From: Paenibacillus hemerocallicola
Lineage (GTDB): Bacteria; Bacillota; Bacilli; Paenibacillales; NBRC-103111
Assembly (NCBI RefSeq): GCF_006265175.1
Contig: NZ_VDCQ01000054.1
Coordinates: 1-64,000, forward strand
DNA length: 64,000 bases
Reading direction: 5' to 3'
This document shows, piece after piece, positions 16,964 through 26,987 of the stretch; positions within the stretch are counted from its first letter, which is position 1, and every line of letters starts with the position of its first letter. Made by a program: the position numbers and the translations under genes. Below the pieces are notes generated by a model. That model was given only the letters and a program-made list of their open reading frames with translations. It did no database searches and was not told the DNA's origin.

Positions 16964-16999
16964 GCAGGGCCGTCCGAGAGCGGTCCTGCTTTTCTTTTT
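16964..16999 (+). terminator. Terminator after the MerR/TipAS gene
   Basis: GCAGGGCCG (16964-16972) pairs with CGGTCCTGC (16981-16989), followed by a T-rich run. Confidence 0.8.
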
Positions 17000-17105
17000 C
17001 CAGGCTGCGCAAGCGGCTCAGCGCCCATCGGCGCAGTCAGTGAGCGGCAGTTTTGATCGACAGTGCTATTCATGGCGATCGAGATTCTCCACACTCGAAT
17101 TCTGA

Positions 17106-17289
17106 CAAAATGACTATTACGATCCGGATACGTCGGCCTGGAAAACGGCAAAGGAGATTACGAATAACGACAAACGTTTCGCTTACTGGCATATGGATGT
17201 TCAAGGCATTTCCCGCGTGACGAAGCTCCGGTTTACGCTGGGGTATCCTATCGGCGTCCGATCTGGAGAAATCGACCGGAATATGCCCG
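17106..17289 (+). pseudogene. Possible protein-coding remnant upstream of the AraC gene
   Basis: One frame reads like the end of a domain (NDYYDPDTSAWKTAKEI, then RFAYWHMDVQGISRVTKLRF) but has no start codon with a ribosome site and runs into the AraC gene out of frame. Composition is protein-like. It may be a truncated gene whose remainder was deleted. I cannot name the parent family. The rest of 17000-17105 holds nothing I can assign. Confidence 0.3.
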
Positions 17290-18096
17290 ATGAATGCCGG
17301 AAGGATGACGGCCAAGCCGAACTATCAGGCGGGGCCGAAAATCATACGTTACTACATTGTCCATTTCGTGATGGAAGGGCAGGCCGTTCATTGGGTGAAC
17401 GGTAGGCCGGTCACGCTCGGCAAGGGCGACATGTTCTGCGTGTTTCCTTATAAAACCGCCCGGCATGGCCTCGATCCGGACAAGCCGCTGCTCAAAATGA
17501 TGTGGTTCGGGCTGACCGGCGAAGGGGTGCGCTCCTTGCTGCAGCGGGTCGGCGTCACGGAGGAGAGGCCGTATATGCGCAAGGTGTTCCATCCCGGCGT
17601 GCCCGGCATCGTTCGGCAGCTGGTGGACGAATTCCGGCAAATCCATGCGGCAGGCAACTACTTCCGGTGGATGGCCAAAATGTACGAGCTGTTCGACCAT
17701 CTGGCCATTGCGGATGCCCGCGAACGGCAATCCGTTCCCGATAGAAGCCCGTCCTCATGGATACGGGACAGCGAGAGATTCATGAACCTGTACTTCACGG
17801 AGAATATTACCGTACAGGATGTGGCGAATTATGTGGGCGTACACCGCTCGCATTTCTCGGCGGAGTTCTCGAAGCGGGTCGGCATACCGCCTGTTCAATA
17901 TTTGCAGAAATTGAGGATGGCCAGAGGGGCGCGGATGCTCTCGGACAGCGATTTCCCGATCACCGACATCGCCCTGTCGCTAGGTTATCCCGATCTGTAC
18001 GCATTCACCAGAGCTTTCCGCAACTATTACGGAACGACCCCTAGCCAGTACAGAGCCGATACTCCGGCAGAGGTCGAGTGTCTTGAGCGGACCTAG
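17290..18096 (+). CDS. AraC family transcriptional regulator
   Basis: A 268-residue protein with a cupin-type sensor domain (IIRYYIVHFVMEGQAVHWVN, VTLGKGDMFCVFPYK) and two C-terminal helix-turn-helix motifs (VQDVANYVGVHRSHFSAEF; DIALSLGYPDLYAFTRAFRN) ending TTPSQYRAD. The usual N-terminal lead-in is short here, and GGAGAAATC lies rather far (about 17 bases) from ATG 17290; the upstream remnant suggests the true N-terminus may have been altered. The downstream neighbour is convergent, so its target is not evident. Confidence 0.82.
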   Translation: MNAGRMTAKPNYQAGPKIIRYYIVHFVMEGQAVHWVNGRPVTLGKGDMFCVFPYKTARHGLDPDKPLLKMMWFGLTGEGVRSLLQRVGVTEERPYMRKVFHPGVPGIVRQLVDEFRQIHAAGNYFRWMAKMYELFDHLAIADARERQSVPDRSPSSWIRDSERFMNLYFTENITVQDVANYVGVHRSHFSAEFSKRVGIPPVQYLQKLRMARGARMLSDSDFPITDIALSLGYPDLYAFTRAFRNYYGTTPSQYRADTPAEVECLERT

Positions 18097-18201
18097 TACA
18101 CGACGACGTCAATAAGCGCCCCGTACAATGGGCCATGAAAACCGGACAACCGGCGTTCTAACCGATCCGGCAATGCGCCATCTGCGCTATCTGCAACGAT
18201 G

Positions 18202-18639
18202 TCAAGGCAGCAAGGCGATCGCTTCCTCGGCCCAGACGAGCAACTGCGAGCGCAAGCCGTCCCCTTCCAGCTTCTCTACCATTTGCTTCGCCGTTTCCAG
18301 GTTTAACGTGACTCTTCCCGTCGTTTCGAAGCCGTCCGGCATCGGCACATATCGGTCTACCCGCGCAATGAAAAATACGGTGTACGTATCAGTCGCTTCC
18401 CAATACCAGGCCGCGATCGGGATTCGGCTCCGGCGGAGTACGAGACCCGCTTCCTCGACGGTCTCCCGGTCGAGAGCTTCGTCCGCCGTTTCGCCCGGCT
18501 CGAGCCGTCCTCCCACGGTCGTAAGCGTTCGTTCGTTTCGGTCCCATACCATGACGATCGAGCCGTCGTCGGTGACCGGGATGCTGTGCACCCCGGCAAT
18601 GCGCTTGTCTGTCGGCAATTCATTGATTCGTCGCAGCAT
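18202..18639 (-). CDS. NUDIX hydrolase
   Basis: A 145-residue protein with a complete Nudix box, starting GGRLEPGETADEAL and continuing DRETVEEAGL, which binds the catalytic divalent metal. Before it, HSIPVTDDGSIVMVWDRN forms the usual beta strand region. ATG 18639 is selected because GGAGAGGAG precedes it by nine bases; a longer in-frame extension to 18807 crosses the upstream terminator area. The substrate is a nucleoside diphosphate linked to another moiety, not predictable further. It stands alone. Confidence 0.87.
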   Translation of the reverse strand: MLRRINELPTDKRIAGVHSIPVTDDGSIVMVWDRNERTLTTVGGRLEPGETADEALDRETVEEAGLVLRRSRIPIAAWYWEATDTYTVFFIARVDRYVPMPDGFETTGRVTLNLETAKQMVEKLEGDGLRSQLLVWAEEAIALLP

Positions 18640-18795
18640 TCGATCATGCTCCTCTCCGGCAATTGAGCTTCCCTTCCAGCATATCAGCAGATGCGGCTTG
18701 GCGGTAGTCGCGAATGTGGCGATGTTAGGGCACGTTATGATATCACGAGCTTGCGAACGCTTGTACCTAAATAAGGAAAAATATGTCACGCACGC

Positions 18796-18846
18796 AAAAA
18801 GAAGCAAACCTTCGTTCGAACGATCTCGAACGAAAGGTCTGCTTCG
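18796..18846 (-). terminator. Terminator of the DUF2621 gene
   Basis: A long stem, GAAGCA.ACCTTCGTTCG with its complement CGAACGAAAGGTCTGCTTC, reads into a T run (TTCTTTTTG) on the minus strand. It lies 17 bases after the DUF2621 stop. Confidence 0.85.
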
Positions 18847-18862
18847 CTTCGCGCATGAAGCG

Positions 18863-19294
18863 CTAATTCAGCAAATGCCGATAGGGAGTATAGTCGATGC
18901 CGTTTTTCTCCAGAAAGGAGACGAGGCTCTTATAGTCGCGTTTGGGTGTAGCCAGAATGTATCCCTCGATGCAGTGCTGCTCGGTAACTTCGCCGGCGCC
19001 TTTCTCCAGAGCGACCTGTCCGATTTTGGCCGCGATGGAATGGCGGGCGATATCGCGGAACGGCGCGGGGACAGGCGATACGAGCTTCTCGAGAAACAGT
19101 TTGGACGCGTCCGTCCACAGGTGGCGGGACGCATCGACATAGTGGTTTTGCCAATCGAGCTTCGACTTGCCGTCGGCTTTCGGCAGCACCTTCATAAATT
19201 TGCGGAACATGAAAAATCCGCCGATCGACATGAAAATGAGCAGCACGAACCCCCAGAACAGCAAAAACATCATGAAACTTTGCGAAGGCATCAT
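18863..19294 (-). CDS. DUF2621 domain-containing membrane protein (YneK-like)
   Basis: A 143-residue protein with one N-terminal transmembrane segment (FLLFWGFVLLIFMSIGGFF) and a cytoplasmic domain starting FMKVLPKADGKSKLDWQNHY, typical of DUF2621. Family members are near-restricted to spore-forming Bacillales; B. subtilis YneK is an example. No catalytic motif is visible and the function is unknown. It is divergent from the endonuclease IV gene and ends in a strong terminator. Confidence 0.82.
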   Translation of the reverse strand: MMPSQSFMMFLLFWGFVLLIFMSIGGFFMFRKFMKVLPKADGKSKLDWQNHYVDASRHLWTDASKLFLEKLVSPVPAPFRDIARHSIAAKIGQVALEKGAGEVTEQHCIEGYILATPKRDYKSLVSFLEKNGIDYTPYRHLLN

Positions 19295-19403
19295 TCATTC
19301 TCCTCGTAATGCTAGTGTTACTGGAATTATACCGCATTCCTAGATTTATTTGAAGTTTCTTAGTACAATAAGGAGAAGTATACGCGAGAGGAGTCGAAGT
19401 GAA

Positions 19404-20528
19404 TTGAAGATAGGATCGCACGTCTCTTTTTCCGACAAAGGTCTGTTGAATGCGGCGAATGAAGCCGTATCCTACGGTTCCAGCACGTTCATGATTTATA
19501 CCGGGGCTCCCCAAAACACCAGACGCAAACCGATCGAGGAGCAATATATCGAAGAAGGCAAAGCTCTCATGGAGCAGCACGGCATCGGCGAAATCGTCGT
19601 GCACGCGCCTTACATTATTAATCTGGGCTCTTATAAAGAAGATACGTTCGAGCTGGCCGTCCGCTTCCTGCAGGACGAAATCCGCCGCACCGATTACCTC
19701 GGCGTGCGCAACATCGTGCTGCATCCGGGCGCTTACACGGATAAGGACGCCGAATACGGCATCAACCGCATCGCCGAAGGCTTGAACGAGGTGCTCCGCG
19801 GCACGAAGGACACGAACGTGAACATCGCGCTCGAGACGATGGCCGGCAAAGGCTCGGAGCTCGGACGCTCGTTCGAGGAGCTGGCGCAAATTATGGACAA
19901 GGTGGAGGACAACGAACGGTTGACCGTCTGTCTGGACACGTGCCACGTTCACGACGCGGGATACGATATCGTCGAAGATTTTGACGGCGTGCTGAACCAT
20001 TTCGACAAGATCGTCGGCTTGAACCGTCTGGGCGTCATCCATCTGAACGACAGCAAAAACGTTCGCGGCGCGGGCAAGGACCGTCACGCTCCCGTCGGAG
20101 CGGGCATGATCGGCTACAAGGCGATGAATTATATCGTGCATCACGACAGCCTGCAGCATTTGCCGATGATTTTGGAAACGCCGTGGATCGGCAAAGACGA
20201 CAAAACCGTCCGCCCGATGTACGAGGCGGAAATCGCGCTGCTGCGCGGCGATTTGAACGGCCGTTTCGGCGAGGAGTTCCTCGACCATTTGGACCGGCTG
20301 CACCATTATTTCGGCAAGCAGGAGATCGATTCGAGAGAGTTTATCCTCTCCACATGGGAGACGCTCAAAACGGACGCAAAGGCGAAAAAGGCGGATCCGC
20401 GCGAGCCGATGGAGCGGCTGTACGACTTGGTATTCGAAAGCCGTCTGTTTCCGGACTTGACCGAGGAGCAGATCAACCACCGAATCACCGCTTGGCTCGC
20501 CGGCAAGCAATTGCTGGCCGCCGTCTGA
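19404..20528 (+). CDS. nfo: Endonuclease IV-type AP endonuclease with C-terminal extension
   Basis: This incises the backbone 5' to abasic sites during base-excision repair, with a trinuclear zinc centre. Family motifs are [74 protein letters not shown] and ILETPW, together carrying the zinc ligands. TTG 19404 is the start because GAGAGGAG precedes it and the family begins at this position. The protein has 374 residues against about 280-300 for typical members; residues ~288-374 are an extra, charged, mostly helical tail. PurU follows 57 bases downstream. Confidence 0.92.
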   Translation: MKIGSHVSFSDKGLLNAANEAVSYGSSTFMIYTGAPQNTRRKPIEEQYIEEGKALMEQHGIGEIVVHAPYIINLGSYKEDTFELAVRFLQDEIRRTDYLGVRNIVLHPGAYTDKDAEYGINRIAEGLNEVLRGTKDTNVNIALETMAGKGSELGRSFEELAQIMDKVEDNERLTVCLDTCHVHDAGYDIVEDFDGVLNHFDKIVGLNRLGVIHLNDSKNVRGAGKDRHAPVGAGMIGYKAMNYIVHHDSLQHLPMILETPWIGKDDKTVRPMYEAEIALLRGDLNGRFGEEFLDHLDRLHHYFGKQEIDSREFILSTWETLKTDAKAKKADPREPMERLYDLVFESRLFPDLTEEQINHRITAWLAGKQLLAAV

Positions 20529-20585
20529 TCGGACAGGCCTGCCGGAAATCTATTTAACGGATATGAGAGGAACGAGATCGGACAA

Positions 20586-21485
20586 ATGAGCCCTTTGGTC
20601 ACACCACCGAACCTTCAGCGTTCAGACTGCCACCGGGACCGGGCGCGGATGCTGATTTCTTGTCCCGACCGCCCGGGCATCGTGGCGGCGGTATCGCAAT
20701 TTTTGTCCAAGCACGGAGCCAATATCGTCCAGTCGGATCAATATACGATGGACCCGCAAGGCGGCCTGTTTTTCATTCGTCTCGAATTCGATCTGCCCGA
20801 GCTGGACATTCGGCTTGACGGGCTGAAGAGGGATTTCGCCGATACGACGGCGCAGGAATTCTCGATGAACTGGCGGGTGACGCAGGCGGGACGGAAGCAG
20901 CGGCTTGCCATATTCGTCTCGAAAGAGGATCATTGCTTGCTGGAGCTGCTCTGGCAGTGGAAGTCGGGGGATTTGTACGCCGACATCGCCATGGTCGTCA
21001 GCAACCATCCCGATATGCGGGATACGGTCGAATCGTTCGGCATCCCGTATTACCACGTTCCGGTTACCGCGGATACGAAGCGCGAGGCGGAGGCGAAGCA
21101 GCTGGAGCTAGTCGGCGAAGTCGATACGGTCGTGCTGGCGCGTTACATGCAAATTATTTCTCCATCGTTCATCGCGCAATTCCCGAACCGGATCATCAAC
21201 ATCCATCATTCGTTCCTGCCCGCTTTCGTCGGGGGCAAGCCGTATGCGCAAGCGTACGACCGGGGCGTTAAAATTATCGGCGCGACGGCGCATTACGTGA
21301 CCGAGGAATTGGACGGCGGCCCGATTATCGAGCAGGACGTGCAGCGGGTCAGCCACCGCGACAATGTCGAGGCGCTCAAGCGGATCGGTCGGCACATCGA
21401 GAGGATCGTGCTGGCGCGCGCCGTGGCCTGGCATGCGGAGGACCGCATCCTGACGCATCGGAACAAGACAGTCGTGTTTAATTGA
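20586..21485 (+). CDS. purU: Formyltetrahydrofolate deformylase
   Basis: It hydrolyses 10-formyltetrahydrofolate to formate and tetrahydrofolate, balancing one-carbon pools. An N-terminal ACT domain (ISCPDRPGIVAAVSQFLSKH) is followed by a formyltransferase-like catalytic domain with NIHHSFLPAFVGGKPYAQA and GATAHYVTEELDGGPIIEQD, which carry the conserved Asn, His and Asp. 299 residues, the normal length. ATG 20586 follows GAGAGGAACG. A strong terminator follows. It may share a transcript with the endonuclease IV gene. Confidence 0.95.
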   Translation: MSPLVTPPNLQRSDCHRDRARMLISCPDRPGIVAAVSQFLSKHGANIVQSDQYTMDPQGGLFFIRLEFDLPELDIRLDGLKRDFADTTAQEFSMNWRVTQAGRKQRLAIFVSKEDHCLLELLWQWKSGDLYADIAMVVSNHPDMRDTVESFGIPYYHVPVTADTKREAEAKQLELVGEVDTVVLARYMQIISPSFIAQFPNRIINIHHSFLPAFVGGKPYAQAYDRGVKIIGATAHYVTEELDGGPIIEQDVQRVSHRDNVEALKRIGRHIERIVLARAVAWHAEDRILTHRNKTVVFN

Positions 21486-21498
21486 ATAGGCAGCATCG

Positions 21499-21545
21499 AA
21501 CAACCCGCCCCGTACTGGCTAAGTGCGAGGCGGGTTGTTTTTGTT
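21499..21545 (+). terminator. Terminator after purU
   Basis: AACAACCCGCC (21499-21509) pairs with GGCGGGTTGTT (21529-21539), followed by TTTGTTGTT. Confidence 0.9.
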
Positions 21546-21761
21546 GTTGTCGGGTTCCTTATCCGTACTGCAGCACGGTTTGCCCGATCAGACAAATGAA
21601 GCACCGCATCGGTCAGCTCCGTGCCGAGTATCGTCCGGCAGCTCTTGCGGGTCAGATGTCCCTGCTGGATTGGATGGAAGTGGACGCGGATCGCGATTGC
21701 GTCTTCGATCTGCGTAAGGCGGGATGCCGCCCGCAGTTCAAAGGGTGGGAATTTTTATGCA

Positions 21762-21790
21762 GTGACCGCTCCTCGGTCCCGTGTTATCAT
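21762..21790 (+). promoter_or_regulatory. Candidate promoter of the c-di-AMP riboswitch leader
   Basis: GTGACC (21762-21767) and TATCAT (21785-21790) are 17 bases apart. A start near 21797 would give a leader of about 197 bases before the CAP-protein gene. The boxes match consensus only partly. The rest of 21546-21760 shows no convincing gene or RNA. Confidence 0.35.
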
Positions 21791-21859
21791 GAAACGACCG
21801 CGGGAAAGACGGCAACCCCGATTGGAAATGCCGGTAATTTTCATGCGGAATTCAAAAAA

Positions 21860-21975
21860 AAGGCCGAAGCTTCTACAAGCGCGGGGAACCCAATGTTCCG
21901 GGGTGAAGCCATCATAGGATGGCAGGGTGATTGCTCTTTGACCCGAACCCGTCAGCTAACCTCGCAGGCCGAAAC
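21860..21975 (+). promoter_or_regulatory. c-di-AMP riboswitch (ydaO/yuaA type)
   Basis: The leader has the hallmark conserved segments of this class in order: GCGGGGAACCCA (about 21881-21892), CCGGGGTGAA, the CAGGGTGATTGCTC region, GACCCGAACCCG and GTCAGCTAACCTCGCAGGC (21951-21969). The outer stem can form from GGCC at 21862 and GGCC at 21967. CCTC at 21960 could pair with GAGG of the ribosome site at 21981, giving a route to control. In known cases c-di-AMP binding turns these leaders off; they often control wall hydrolases and potassium or osmolyte transporters. Confidence 0.92.
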
Positions 21976-21993
21976 AAGGAGAGGATGTTTTCC

Positions 21994-22764
21994 ATGCGTT
22001 TCAAAAAATCCGTAGTGACCGGAGCGATTGCACTTAGCGTCATAGCCGGGGCCGGGTCTGCTTATGCCGCTCCGAATACGGCAGCGGGCCAAGACACGAC
22101 GTCGAAATCATTCCAATGCTTCGGCTTCTCGCTGAGCGATTTGTTGCAACAAAATCAAGGTGCAAGCCCTACTATAGTGTGGCCGGGAATGTCGTTCCAT
22201 ATCCCGAATACGGGTACGGACTCCGGGACGAATAACGGAGCAGGGAATTATTGGTACTACTACGGCGGCAATCAAGGCTCGAACGCCGGCTCGAATACAG
22301 AAACGGAAACGGGTACGGCCCCGGGAACGAATACGGGGACAGACAGCGGCTCCGCCAATAACGGTCAAGCTGCCGGCAATTCCGATACGGCAGATTCCGC
22401 CTATGCCGATCAAGTGGTAACGCTGGTCAACCAAGAACGCGCGAAAGCGGGTCTTTCTCCGCTCGCGAGCGACGCGGCGCTGGCGAATATGGCGCTCGAC
22501 AAAGCCAAGGATATGTACAACAACAACTATTTTGACCATAATTCTCCGACCTACGGTTCTCCGTTCGATATGATGAAGGCTTACGGGATCAGCTATTCGT
22601 ATGCAGGCGAGAACATTGCCAAAGGACAGCGCAATCCCGATGAAGTCATGAACGCCTGGATGAACAGCGCGGGGCATCGCCAAAACATTTTGAGCCCGAA
22701 CTTCACGAAAATCGGAGTTGCTTATTACAACGGCGAATGGGTTCAAGAATTTATCGCAAATTAA
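21994..22764 (+). CDS. Secreted CAP-domain protein (YkwD-like), c-di-AMP riboswitch-controlled
   Basis: A 256-residue exported protein. The signal peptide (MRFKKSVVTGAIALSVIAGA, cleavage after AYA) is followed by a short LysM-like remnant (LSDLLQQNQ...WPGMSFHIPN), a Thr/Gly/Ser/Asn-rich linker and a C-terminal CAP/SCP domain (VVTLVNQERAKAGLSPLASD; FDHNSPTYGSPFDMM; GENIAKGQRNPDEVMNAWMN; SAGHRQNILSPNFTKIGVAY). The two CAP histidines and glutamates are present. AAGGAGAGG overlaps the leader end; ATG 21994 has better spacing than 21985. A wall-associated role, possibly in spore coat or envelope, is inferred from relatives and the riboswitch. Confidence 0.9.
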   Translation: MRFKKSVVTGAIALSVIAGAGSAYAAPNTAAGQDTTSKSFQCFGFSLSDLLQQNQGASPTIVWPGMSFHIPNTGTDSGTNNGAGNYWYYYGGNQGSNAGSNTETETGTAPGTNTGTDSGSANNGQAAGNSDTADSAYADQVVTLVNQERAKAGLSPLASDAALANMALDKAKDMYNNNYFDHNSPTYGSPFDMMKAYGISYSYAGENIAKGQRNPDEVMNAWMNSAGHRQNILSPNFTKIGVAYYNGEWVQEFIAN

Positions 22765-22779
22765 TAGTAGAAGCTCAGC

Positions 22780-22814
22780 AGACCGGGGGATGGCCTCCGG
22801 TCTTACACTTTTTC
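22780..22814 (+). terminator. Terminator after the CAP-protein gene
   Basis: AGACCGG (22780-22786) pairs with CCGGTCT (22797-22803), with an inner GG/CC, followed by TACACTTTTT. Confidence 0.8.
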
Positions 22815-22954
22815 AATCGGAGATTGTGGTAAACGGGCAAATCAAATGGTACAATAATTCAAGCGACTGAACTGTCCGCTGGAGAAAGAGGGGGGTTCGC
22901 GCCGGGTAGACACCCGTGATGCGGCGAATACCGATTTTTGGGAGGAATGGAATC

Positions 22955-24970
<2,016 letters not shown>

Positions 24971-25012
24971 GCCCGTCTGCATCAAGCAGCTCAATCCATG
25001 ATCGAACCCACA

Positions 25013-25043
25013 ACAAAAAGAGTCCCGAAAGGACTCTTTTTGT
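25013..25043 (+). terminator. Strong terminator after tkt
   Basis: ACAAAAAGAGTCC (25013-25025) pairs perfectly with GGACTCTTTTTGT (25031-25043) around a short loop; its 3' arm is itself T-rich. Confidence 0.93.
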
Positions 25044-25131
25044 AAATCCGAACGCTTGGAGCGCGCTATGGCGCAACGGCGCGGAAACTTTTCGATCTTT
25101 GCGATATATGAATCAAGGAGAGTGCCACGAT

Positions 25132-25452
25132 ATGTCCCAATTCACCAACGTAACCGTATCGAAGAAAGCGAACGTCTACTTCAATGGAGGCGTCACGAGC
25201 CGCACCGTCGTATTTGCGGACGGCACCAAAAAAACGCTTGGCCTTATGCTGCCGGGCACGTACGAATTTACGACGGATACGATTGAAATCATGGAAATCA
25301 CGGCAGGCGACTTGCTCGTGCTGTTGCCCGGCGAGTCCGAATGGAAGCCGTACCAGGGCGGTACGCAATTCGAAGTGCCGGCCAACGCCACTTTCAAGAT
25401 GGACGTAAAAACGATAACCGATTACGTCTGCTCGTTCGTCTCGGTTTCCTGA
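25132..25452 (+). CDS. ppnP: Pyrimidine/purine nucleoside phosphorylase PpnP
   Basis: A 106-residue single-domain cupin of the YaiE/PpnP family that phosphorolyses a broad range of nucleosides. Family motifs include [49 protein letters not shown] and YVCSF. ATG 25132 is behind AAGGAGAG; the upstream 25099 ATG is not. Its last 31 bases overlap the 3' end of the convergent PilZ-dehydrogenase gene, so neither coding end can change freely. Confidence 0.92.
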   Translation: MSQFTNVTVSKKANVYFNGGVTSRTVVFADGTKKTLGLMLPGTYEFTTDTIEIMEITAGDLLVLLPGESEWKPYQGGTQFEVPANATFKMDVKTITDYVCSFVSVS

Positions 25453-26723
25453 AGCTTCTCATGAATGTATTCCTCCAGCTTAATGCGCGTATGAGGAGGA
25501 AGACCGGACAGCATGCAGCCATACCGGAACAAGCCGCTGTCCGAGAAGACGCGGATGATTCGCGCCGTAATCGGAGGCAGTTCCGCTTCCTGCGGGAAAT
25601 GGATCACGATAAACATATCCTGGGCCAACGGGAACGTACTGGTCACTTGGAGGCCGCTGTCGGACAAATCGTACAGCGTGCCTTCCATATTTTGTCCGGA
25701 AAACGCGCCTTCCTGCTCCCATTGATACACCGAGAGCAGCAGACGGATATTCATAGGAACCCTTACGCTGCGACGACGCTCGATATTTAAATCTTGTTTG
25801 GTCAGAAGCGCTTCGGACAGCGTCTCTTCTCGCTTGCAGGCTTCGATTTTCTTGTCCATCCATTCCTCGTAGCATTGCACGATCGCGCTCAGGTCCTGAT
25901 CGCCGAGCCCTTTGCTCAAGCCCATCTCGTATACGCTTTTGGCAAGCCCAAGCAGCGGCGCGGTCAACTGAAGCTGGTCGGTCAACTGCGAGGCGAGACG
26001 CAGGTCCTTGTGCATCAGCTGCATCGAGAACTGGGTATCGAAATTGCGGTTTAAAATTTTCGGGCCTTTCAGCTCGGCCTGCTTGCTGCTGGCGCCGCCG
26101 GCCATGACGATTTCATAAAACTTGTTCAAGTCGACGTTCGCTTTGGCTGCAAGCGCCATTCCTTCCACAAAGCCGATGGCGTTAATGCCCACCATCGTAT
26201 TGTGCGCGAGCTTGGCATAAGAGCCGGACCCCGATGGCCCCATATAGACGACCCGGTTGCCCATCGCCTCGAATACGTCCTTATGCTCGGAAAGCGCTTC
26301 TTCATTGCCGCCTACCATAAACAATAGAGTTCCGTCCTCGGCGGCGGGCTTGCTGCCCGTAACGGGGGCGTCGAGAAAGTGGACGGCATGCTCGGCCAGC
26401 TCGGCCTGCAAGGTCTTGCTCATATGTGGGGATATGGTGCTGCAATCGATCACGGTCATGCCGGGACGGATGCCTTCCATAATTCCTTTTGGATCGTAGA
26501 ACGTTTGCCGGATAGCGATATCGTTGCTGAGCATCGTGATCAAAACGTCCGCATCCCTGGCCGCGTCGGCCGGTGTAGCTGCGGCTTGCGCTCCTTGGCG
26601 AACCAGTTCAACGTTTTTTTCTGCCGTGCGATTGTATACGGACAAGGAGTAGCCTTTGCGCAGCAGATTGGCCGCCATAGGCAAACCCATCGTTCCCAGG
26701 CCGATAAAGCCGATTTTTTTCAT
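25422..26723 (-). CDS. Beta-hydroxyacid dehydrogenase-like protein fused to a PilZ domain
   Basis: A 433-residue fusion. Residues 1-~290 form a complete 3-hydroxyisobutyrate dehydrogenase-type enzyme: [19 protein letters not shown] (NAD(P) fold), [17 protein letters not shown] (substrate loop) and [18 protein letters not shown] with the catalytic Lys. After a linker, residues ~312-420 form a PilZ domain with both c-di-GMP motifs, RxxxR at R317-R321 and DLSDSG at 352-357. ATG 26723 follows GAGGTGAAT; a GTG at 26732 lies within that site. It may be an enzyme gated by c-di-GMP. The substrate is unknown. It has no operon partner. Confidence 0.88.
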   Translation of the reverse strand: MKKIGFIGLGTMGLPMAANLLRKGYSLSVYNRTAEKNVELVRQGAQAAATPADAARDADVLITMLSNDIAIRQTFYDPKGIMEGIRPGMTVIDCSTISPHMSKTLQAELAEHAVHFLDAPVTGSKPAAEDGTLLFMVGGNEEALSEHKDVFEAMGNRVVYMGPSGSGSYAKLAHNTMVGINAIGFVEGMALAAKANVDLNKFYEIVMAGGASSKQAELKGPKILNRNFDTQFSMQLMHKDLRLASQLTDQLQLTAPLLGLAKSVYEMGLSKGLGDQDLSAIVQCYEEWMDKKIEACKREETLSEALLTKQDLNIERRRSVRVPMNIRLLLSVYQWEQEGAFSGQNMEGTLYDLSDSGLQVTSTFPLAQDMFIVIHFPQEAELPPITARIIRVFSDSGLFRYGCMLSGLPPHTRIKLEEYIHEKLQETETNEQT

Positions 26724-26827
26724 CGTATTCACCTCGAATAGTTGCAGCGAAAATAGTGCCTGGAGTGCTGCTGGTCCTAGAACTATTGTAGCATTTCCAT
26801 GATCCCGTGTGAATGACCTGACTTTAC

Positions 26828-26857
26828 TTGCTTTTGCCCGGCCAATTCAAGTATTCT
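26828..26857 (+). promoter_or_regulatory. Candidate promoter of pgi
   Basis: TTGCTT (26828-26833) and TATTCT (26852-26857) with an 18-base spacer, about 130 bases before the pgi start. The leader then contains a hairpin next to the ribosome site. Confidence 0.45.
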
Positions 26858-26943
26858 ATCTGTAACCTAAGCGACTGCGAGACAGGCCTACATACGAGAA
26901 AGCTCTTACGATGCCGGCTTGCATGCGCAAGCCAGGATTATGC

Positions 26944-26967
26944 TTACGAAGCAAGTTCGCTTCGTAA
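26944..26967 (+). promoter_or_regulatory. Hairpin in the pgi 5' leader
   Basis: TTACGAAGC (26944-26952) pairs perfectly with GCTTCGTAA (26959-26967) around AAGTTC, only eight bases before AGGAGG. It may stabilise the mRNA or modulate initiation. It is not followed by T's, so it is not a terminator. Confidence 0.5.
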
Positions 26968-26987
26968 AGCTTATAGGAGGAAAAACA

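Noticed and set aside
18128-19309. 393-codon + strand frame opposite NUDIX and DUF2621
   Set aside because: It crosses two real genes and a strong terminator on the other strand.
18930-20510. Long minus-strand frame opposite endonuclease IV
   Set aside because: A codon-phase shadow of nfo; no ribosome site and no domain.
21482-22015. 177-codon frame between purU and the CAP gene
   Set aside because: It covers the purU terminator and the ydaO aptamer; no start signal. A short protein-like stretch near 21600-21760 could be chance.
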